From Prorocentrum cordatum (lineage: Eukaryota; Sar; Dinophyceae; Prorocentrales; Prorocentraceae): 64,000 bases of DNA. Below are positions 57,043 to 64,000 of this stretch, piece by piece; the first letter of the stretch is position 1; each line of letters starts with the position of its first letter. The position numbers and the translations under genes were made by a program. The notes under the pieces were generated by a model. It did not search any database and was not told where the DNA came from. It saw nothing but the letters and a program-made list of their open reading frames with translations. Where the stretch lies: assembly GCA_963575745.1 (NCBI GenBank), contig CAUYUJ010015282.1:1836735-1900734 (forward strand), read 5' to 3'.

Positions 57043-60000
57043 TCGCAGGGCTGCTGGTGCTGCCACTTGCGCGCCATGGCGCGGGCCCACCATCAACCCG
57101 AACGCCCACTCCACCTTCATGGACTTCGCGGGCGAGGACGAGCTCGCCCGCTGCGACTTCGTCGCCGTCCAGGAGACGCACCTCTCCACGCCGCGTGCAG
57201 CAGAGGCTAGCGCGGCCTTCGACCGCCTGGGCTGGCATGCCCTAGCGTGCGCCGCCTCCGACGCGGAGGGCGGCAAGCCTGGCCACGGCGGCTTGCGCCG
57301 CCTGGCCCCCCAGGCGGCATGGGGCCGCCCCCTTCCTCGTCGACTGCCTTCGCAGCGGCGAGCTCATCCCTGGCCGCGCCGCCATCCTGCACCACGGCGG
57401 CTTCATGCGTGGCGGGATCACGTGGGTCAACGTGTACCTTCATACGGGCGAGGGGCTGTCGGCCGCCAACGTGGCCATACTGGAGGCCGTGCGGAGGGCG
57501 GTCCTGGTGGTCGGCCTGCCGTTCATCATCTGCGGTGACTTCAACATGGAGCCCGCCGACCTTGCCCAGGCCCCGTGGCTCGCGCAGCTGGGCGGCCACA
57601 GCATCGCTCCTGCGAGCGGCACTTGCCGACCCGCCGAGCGCGTGCTGGACTACTTTGTGGTCTCCTCCTGCTTCGCGGCAGCCAAGGCCACGACCCTCCA
57701 GGGCTGGAACTTCGGCCCTCACCGACCCGTCTTGTTCGAGGTGAGCACGGACCAGGTGCAGCCGCGGGTGCAGGTGATGCAGTCGCCCAAGCCTTTCCCG
57801 CGGCCGCTGCCGCCTGGTTGCTGCGCCCAGGACTTCGGCCCAGCCTGGGCCGCCGTGCAGCAAGCCGTGCCGCGCGCCCCCACTGTCGACGACACGTGGC
57901 AAGCCATCATCAGTGTCGCTGAGGACGAGCTGATTGACCGCTGCGGCCTCAACGAGCACGGCGACCTCTACAGGGGGCGAGCGACCCCTCCCATGCTCCG
58001 CTGGGTTCGCGCCAGCGTGCCCAAGATGTCGCGCTACCCCAGGCTGGACATCCAGACGTGCTGGATCAAGCAGTGGGCCATGGTCGCCAAGAACGCCTCA
58101 TCCCTGGACGTCATCGGTGCCCGTGGGCGTGGTCGGCTGCAGCTTAACCGCCCGCGGCGCGCCTGGTACCGCTACGTCCAGCACGCTGACGGAGGCCAGC
58201 AGCAGAGCCGCCCCGGCAGCGCGCTTGCCCTCCTGCGCAGCGCCTTCGACTACATGCCGAGCGCCGCCCTCCGCGCGATCGCAGTGCTGGTGGACGAAGT
58301 GGGCGACATGCTCGTCGCATCCGCGATCAGGCGGGCCAAGTCCAGGTTCGGCGACTGGATCGAGCAGCAGGCCTTGCTAGGAGGCAGCGCGCTGCACGCC
58401 TTCACCAAGGAGCCCACGCAGTGGCATCCAAGCCCCACTTGCGCCGACGGTGGCAGCGGGGCGGAGGGCAACTCAGTCCCGAAGCCAGCGGACCAGATGC
58501 AGGCGGTGCAGCTCCTCGTCGAGGAGTGGTCGCGCTACTGGAACATTGGGAGGACGACGACAGATCTGGTCTGGCCTGAGGGAGGCCTCGGCGCCAGGCC
58601 GCCGCGCCCCACCGTCGCGGAGCTGCGCAAGGTCTCCACGTCTTTCTCGCAGACCACGGGCACGTCATTCGACGCCTTTTGCCCGCGCCACTTCGACGCC
58701 CTTGGCGACGACGGCGTGGAGGCCATCGCAGCCCTCCTGGAGAGGGTTGAGCTCGAGTGCTGCTGGCCCAACTTCATCACAAAGCTGGTCTTCATTGCCA
58801 AGCGGGAGGGAGGCGTCAGGCCGATCGCCCTCCTCGCGGCTCTCGTGCGCGTGCACGGGCGCCTTCGCCGCGGCCTCGCCCGCGACTGGGAGGCCGCTCA
58901 CCCGCGGGCCTTCTGGTGGGCCACGGCAGGCAAGTCCTGCGAGCGAGCTGTTTGGCAGCAGCTAGTATGGAGTGAGTGGCTGAAGGCCAAGCGCGACGAG
59001 CAGCCCGACCTGGACTGGCGCTCCGCCGCCGCGGTGCTCGACCTTTGGATGGCCTTCGAGCAGATCGGGCACCAGCTCCTCATCGACTCAGCGGCCGAGC
59101 ACGACTCCCCCCCCTGGGTAGTCAAGCTCCAGATCCCACTCCACCGAGCTCCGCGGGCCCTCGAGCTCCGCGGAGCTGTTTCAGACCTCATCAAGGCGAA
59201 CCAGACGGTCCTGGCGGGCGACATGTGGGCCACCACGTGCATGAAGCTGGTCCTGCTCACACCGCTCGACCGCACGGTCCGTGCGTCGCCGAGCATCGCG
59301 CCGTCGGTCGTCGTCGACGACCTCGTCTTCCAGCGGGTCGGAGGCGGCAAGCGGGCGGCCGACTCCATCGTGGCCAGCGCCACCAGCGTGGTCAAGGAGC
59401 TGCGCAAGGTGGACATCCTCGTGGCTACCAAGAAGTCGATGCTCCTCGCCGACTCGCCGCAGTTGGCCAAGGACCTCGAGGGCAGGCTGGCCGCGTCCAC
59501 CAAGGCGCGCGCGGTTCGAGGAGCTCGCAACTTGGGCGTGGACTTCGCCGTCGACAGCAAGATGCCCAGGGACGTGCGCAAAGGGCGGCTCAAGCAGGCT
59601 TCGCGGCGAGTGCCGAGGCTTCGCCGCCTCCTCGGCCCCGCGCGTCGCCGCAGGATCGCAGCCCGCGTGTCGAAGCAGGGGCTGGAGGCCAGCTACGCCT
59701 ACGGGGTTTGCTGCACGGGCCTGAGCGACGCCCAGCTACAGCAGGCCAGAACCATGGCCGTGAAGGCCATCGAGCTGCGGCCCGCGGGAAAGAGCGCCAC
59801 CGCGGTCCTGGCCCTCATCGGAGCCGGCTACGACCCCATCGCCAAGGCCACGCTCGACCCCATCAGCACGCTGCACCGAGCCGCCTGGGAGCAGTGGCTG
59901 CCCAAGAAGGCGATGGAGACGGCCTTTGCAGCTGCAGTCCGCCACGTCGGCCAGTGGAGTCAGGCCCGCGGGCCCATCTCCGCCGCCGTCCTCTCCCTGC

Positions 60001-62090
60001 GGCGCGTCGGATGGCAGTGCGAGCAGCTGGACAAGTGGACCTCCGACGCTGGCGACGTCCACTCCATCGGCGACGCCAGCCCGTGGCTGACCAAGAAGCT
60101 ACTTCGGCGCAGCTGCGAGGACTGGCAGGCACGCCAACTGAGCGAGCACGACGCCCCATGGCTGGCCGTCGGCATCAACTTCGGGCAGCTGCGGAAGTGG
60201 GTCGACCGAGGACGGCCCTCCTCGAAGGTGGGCAGGAGCTGGCCCGCCGCCACCAACGAGGAGCGCGGCTACCTCAGGTCGTGCATCGTGAACGGCCAGT
60301 GGACCAACGTCAGGAAGTTCGGCAACAACCCGAGGCATGCCCCCTCGGAATTCTGCGAGCTCTGCCCAGGGCAGCGGGGCGACCTCTGGCACAGGCATCT
60401 CGAGTGCCAGGCCCTCACTCGTCTACCAGATGGAGGCGAGCTGCCGCGGGAGATGGCGCCCCTGCTGGCGCAGCGCGACAACCATGTGATCAGGATGCTC
60501 GTCGAGAGGCTGCTCTTCCCGACCCCTTGGCTGCAGTGGCGGCCGCCCGCATGCGGCCTCCTGGACCATCTGCGCTGGTGCTGCGGCGAGCCAGGCGAGC
60601 CATTCTGCGGCCAGCCCCTCTACTGCGACGGCGCCCTGCACGGCGCCGCGCTTGCTGGTGGGCGAGGCGCCCAAGGCGCAGCGGCGGTGGTCGAGCTGCC
60701 GCCCGTCAGCGGCAGCACCGACCCAGGGCCTGGCAGCAGGACCAAGGCGCTTGGGTCGCCGCTCGTCGGCCCTTGGCAGAGCATAGAGGGCTCGGAGCTG
60801 CTGTCGGTGCTCATCGTGCTGCGGCGCTCCATCCCGCCCATCGTCTTGCACTGCGACGCCGGCTTCGTGGTGGACGGCCTCAACCTTCGCGGGGCCGAGC
60901 GCGCCACCCTCGCATCCTCTGCGTGGGGGCACCTGTGGCGGCTGGTGTGGGCGGCCATCGACGACTTCGGCGGCCTCTCGGACCACGGCCTCACGGTGGT
61001 CAAGGTGCCTGGCCACGCGTCCCTTCGACAAGTCCGGGAGGGCGCCATCACGCTCAAGCAGAGGCGCGGCAACTTCGAGGCGGACCTCGTGGCAGGTGGT
61101 ATCGCCGCGCTGTTTGGGCCCCCTCCCGAGGCAAGTTTGAGGTACAAGCAGGCTGCCGTCATGGTGGACGGTGTTGCGCGCTGGCTAGCCAAGGCCGGCA
61201 CGCCAGCGGGGGCCGCCAGGGACGACAGCGCTCAGGGCTACGTGCAGCGCGACTTCGGCAACCGCATCGGCCTCAGCCTCACGAGCCACGTCTTCGCGAC
61301 GCAGGCCGACGGCTCGCGGCGCTGCCAGGCGTGCCTCGAGACGGCTCGCACCGAGAAGTCCAAGCAGGTGCTCTTCAGGGCCCCGTGCAAGCCCAAGGCG
61401 GTGGCCTCGGGGGCCAGGCGGGCCCCCGCCTCCAGCGCTGCTGCGGGGGCTGCGTTGGCGGCAGCCGCCGTCGCGGCTGCCGCTGCTGGAGGGCGCGGAG
61501 GAGGTGGCAGCGCCGAGGGCGGCGGCGGCGGCGACACCAGCAGCGCCGCAGCCGCGAGCGGCCCCGCCCGCCGAGAGCATCGCAGGCCTCGCGGGCCCCC
61601 CGCGGGCTCCAGTGTGAGGCCCGCCGCAGTGGAGCCCCAGCCATCTAGTGCCGATGACCTCCTCATGGCTGCAAGGAGGGAGCGCAGGGCGGGCCGCGGC
61701 GACAGGTCGCGGCCCCCTCGTGAGCGTGCTGAGCGCGGCGTAGCCAGTGCGCTGTTGGCTCCCGCCGAAGGGTCTGCCGAGGTAGCGGCCCCCTCGGCCC
61801 CCGCCGTGTCGCCCGCTCTGTCCTCTGCGAACGACGGGCTCGGACATGTGTTGCAGCGGTGCAACGGCTACGTCGTTTGCAATAGGTGCAATGCGTACGC
61901 GCGCGAGCGCCTTGGCTCCTTCAAGGCGCTCTCGAGCATGTGCGTCCCAGGCGAAGGGGATGCAGGCCGCGTCCGCCGCCTCAAGGGCGACAGAATTCGC
62001 CGAGGGGTGCGCCCGATCAGCGGTGCGCGCCTCCCCGACGCTGCAGCTGGAGAGGTGGCTGGCCTCTCGAGCTCGGTGGCCGCAGCGTAG
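57026..62090 (+). CDS. LINE ORF2: APE-type endonuclease, reverse transcriptase, CCHC, RNase H
   Basis: Nicks target DNA and copies element RNA into it (target-primed reverse transcription). The proposed start is ATG 57026, overlapping ORF1; about 1,690 codons to TAG 62088-62090. Endonuclease: FVAVQETHL (Glu 57173), WVNVYLHTGEG, ICGDFNMEP (Asp 57537), LDYFVVSS and PHRPVLFEV (His 57720). Reverse transcriptase: FIAKREGGVRPIALL, AVLDLWMAFEQIGHQLL (Asp 59040; most relatives have AFD) and SVVVDDLVFQ (Asp pair 59316-59321, with Val-Val-Asp-Asp instead of YADD). CCHC knuckle C-x2-C-x8-H-x4-C at 60354-60407. RNase H: YCDGA (Asp 60627), Glu 60786, HCDAG (Asp 60855), VPGHAS and NFEADLVAGGIA (Asp 61083). 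An Ala/Gly-rich linker and two CxxC motifs (CQAC, CNRC) follow. One single-base frame change near 57325, in a G/C run, is the only break. Confidence 0.88.
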
Positions 62091-62499
62091 GCCGCCGCGA
62101 CTTCCGCGGCGCCGTGCCTCGGTCTTTCGCCGAGGGCCGACAGGCGCCACACTGACAGGGGGGGCTGACTCTTGGAGCCCCCCCGCCTGCCCGCCGCGCC
62201 GCAGGCACAACAAAAACGGCTGTTGCGGTGTGCGCAGGCGCTGCGGCGTACACGCGCGCCGCGGTGCACGCGAGCATTGTTGTGTGCAACGGCGTCGTGG
62301 GGCAGATCGCCACCTACACGTTGCTCGCGTCGTCGTCGTCGTCGTCGGTCGTCGCTCGTCGTTCGCCGCTCATCGTCGTCGTGCGCGCGGGCGCGGCTGC
62401 GGTGCCGGAGCCACGCGGCAAGGGGGGGGAGGGGGGAGTTACGTCACACCCCCTCCTTCGCCCCCCCTATGACGGGATTGCCGAAAATAAAAAAAAATC
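62091..62499 (+). other. LINE 3' region with A-rich tail
   Basis: After the stop come a GC-rich stretch, the 18-bp array (62212-62290), a GCAGATCGCCACC block, (TCG)n at 62327-62347, and CCTCCTTCGCCCCCCC. It ends at GCCGAAAATAAAAAAAAATC (A-rich 62484-62497). The A-rich end is a plausible poly(A) remnant of the retrotransposed RNA. I find no convincing target-site duplication against the sequence before the SL. Confidence 0.55.
62212..62290 (+). repeat. 18-bp array downstream of ORF2
   Basis: GCTGTTGCGGTGTGCGCA, GGCGCTGCGGCGTACACG, CGCGCCGCGGTGCACGCG and AGCATTGTTGTGTGCAAC: four units of the repeat also found at 55038-55322 (inverted) and 55668-55887. Confidence 0.85.
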
Positions 62500-62813
62500 G
62501 GTTTTGAAGCAGTCTGTTGGGGCCGTCTCAAGCCGTTTTCGGGTTGGGCCTCTGACGCCGTTGCGGGGCACCCTGAAGCCTTCCCGAGGCGATTGTCGAT
62601 CGAAAAGCTAAGGGAGCAAAACGCATTGGAAAACGGAGTTTCCTCAGCCCCCCCGCGGTGTTGGGCCCTTGTCATTTCGTCGTTGTGCCGCGCGCCTCAG
62701 TTAAACCTCTTCCCCCGCTAGTTCCCCGCCGCCGACCGCCGCAACCGTTTGCCGAAGATGTCAAGGAGCGAGCACTGCGGGCCCGCTGCCGAGCGCGCTG
62801 AAATGGAGAGTGT

Positions 62814-62854
<41 letters not shown>

Positions 62855-63269
62855 TCTTCTCTTCTGTTGTTGTTTCGCATCCATCGGTTGACAGTTTAAC
62901 GGGTTGTTGAAGGCATATCATTGTTACCAGTTCTGAGCGATGAGACCGATTCATCACCATCATCATCATGCCCCATTTTTGCCAGGAGCCGCGCTCTCCA
63001 GGCAAATGGTTGTTGACCAACCGACAATTCAGTTATTGTAGTGGCCTTCGGCCAGTGCCGCCGATCCGGGGCGCTCCGACTGATGTGATCCTTCTTCGCC
63101 CTCGTCCCTCCTCTCTTTTTCCCTCCCCATCCGCTCACTCAGCATTTACTGTATATCGAAGACGCCTACGGCGAATCGCCGCCGCCCCCTGCCTTTTCGG
63201 AAGCGCCTATGTGGCCGAACGTTGAGGCCAGACCTGCCAAGCTATCGGACCACGTGTTCCCCGAATCGG
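62500..63269. other. Spacer with (GTC)n
   Basis: (GTC)n, 14 copies, at about 62812-62854. (ATC)n, short, at 62953-62970. A possible gene is not evident. Confidence 0.5.
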
Positions 63270-63905
63270 TTTGGAAAGCCTTCGGGGAACACGTGGGCAT
63301 CTTGAAACTCATCTTGGCCGTCTTGGAGGCCTCTTGGGCAAGCTTTGGGCGATCTTTGGGGCTTTTTGGGCCGTCTCGGGCCAGCTTCGAGCCAACTTCG
63401 GCCATCTTGGTGGGTCCTGGCACGTCTGAAGCCGTCGGAAGCCGTTTGGGGGGCCTCTATGGGCCGACTTGGGGCCCGCTTGGAATGCTCCAGGGCCGTC
63501 TTGGAGGCCATCTTGGGCGTCTGGGAGGCCATCTTGGGCGCGTTGGAGGCCTCTTGGGCCCTCTTGGGGCCCTCTAGGGGCCATCTTGGAGGCCACTTGG
63601 GCCATCATGGGGCTCTCTTGGGTGCCTCTTGGGCGATCTTGGGCGCTTCTTGGGCCGTCTTGAGCCGTCGGAGAGCCGAAAAGGCGCAAATGCCAAAATC
63701 CTTCAAAAACCAAGGGAAAATCAATGATTTTGGCCTCTTCGGACTCTCCTGGAGGACCTCTTGGAGGCCTCTTGGGCCGTCTGGGAGGCCTCTGGGGGGC
63801 CTCTTGGGCCGTCTTGGGCCGTCTTGGACTCTCTTGGGCCGTTTTGGAGGCCGTCTTGGACCATCTCGGGCGGACTTGGAGGCCATCTTGGGTCATCTTC
63901 GAAAT
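63270..63905 (+). repeat. Degenerate GGCCGTCTTGG-type array, copy B
   Basis: GGCCTCTTGGGCCGTCTTGG, GGAGGCCATCTTGGGC and TTGGAGGCCTCTTGGGCC words recur about every 10-20 bp, interrupted at 63672-63735 by an AT-richer insert (GCGCAAATGCCAAAATCC, then AAAATCAATGATTTTGG, which contains a small inverted repeat). Same word set as 53995-54370. Confidence 0.8.
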
Positions 63906-64000
63906 GTTTTGAGGATGTCCCGAGCGAAACGGCCGTTTTGGCATTGACAGACGGATTTTGGGAAACGCGCGGGTGGCCGGCGGGGCGGGCCGAAGCCCAT
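63906..64000. other. Right edge of window
   Basis: Contains the perfect palindrome AAACGGCCGTTT near 63924 and GC-rich sequence. Nothing else seen. Confidence 0.4.

Noticed and set aside
56085-57077. 330-codon minus-strand frame opposite LINE ORF1
   Set aside because: Antisense shadow caused by very high GC at third positions. The plus strand has the zinc finger and the element context.

Overview
The window is nuclear DNA from a dinoflagellate. The decisive evidence is the dinoflagellate trans-splicing leader (dinoSL): a perfect 22/22 copy at 55888-55909 and two diverged copies at 23887-23908 and 25630-25652. None is followed by a GT donor. They are therefore relics of trans-spliced mRNAs copied back into the genome, not SL RNA genes. 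GC-rich sequence, very heavy simple-repeat content, sparse genes and introns with AG|G borders all fit. A high-GC core dinoflagellate is plausible, but the genus cannot be fixed from this sequence.

Layout. 1-3568: one huge degenerate (ACT)n array. 3.6-17.1 kb: no convincing complete gene; tandem repeats of about 82 bp (4.4 kb), 52-53 bp (10.4 kb) and 69-85 bp (9.3 kb), two foldback palindromes (7.55 and 13.0 kb), long purine or pyrimidine tracts, a second (ACT)n array and a dispersed repeat family. 17.1-21.9 kb: a multi-exon gene resembling a DDE/RNase H-fold transposase, with frameshifts and an 88-nt intron that is almost entirely poly(T). 22.6 kb: an 11-bp minisatellite. 22.98-28.1 kb: a same-strand cluster of genes behind SL relics: a small ORF, a DNA cytosine-5 methyltransferase (intronless, three frameshifts) and a zinc-ribbon protein of about 760 aa with one 154-bp intron. 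28.1-43.5 kb: poly(A), (AG)n, (CA)n, (TAG)n, poly(G)/poly(C), an 11-bp AGCTTTAGCTT satellite and small gene fragments. 43.5-46.95 kb: a decayed LINE (endonuclease, reverse transcriptase, C-terminal Cys/His motif). 47.5 and 50.8 kb: two small unrecognised ORFs. 49.5-50.1 kb: another degenerate tandem array.

54-64 kb holds the best-preserved system: a near-intact LINE beginning with a perfect dinoSL (55888), then a 143-nt leader, ORF1 (RanBP2-like zinc finger plus coiled coil, 56053-57042) and an overlapping ORF2 (APE-type endonuclease, reverse transcriptase, CCHC knuckle, RNase H, C-terminal CxxC motifs, 57026-62090), ending in an A-rich tail near 62484. One single-base frameshift interrupts ORF2. 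An 18-bp tandem repeat occurs just before the SL, just after ORF2, and inverted at 55.04-55.32 kb.

The coding content is dominated by mobile or retroposed sequence: two LINE lineages, a transposase-like gene and at least two mRNA-derived gene copies. This fits a genome that recycles its trans-spliced transcripts through LINE reverse transcriptase. The LINE and transposase calls rest on motifs visible in the translations. The remaining gene calls are open reading frames with coding-like composition and no family recognised.
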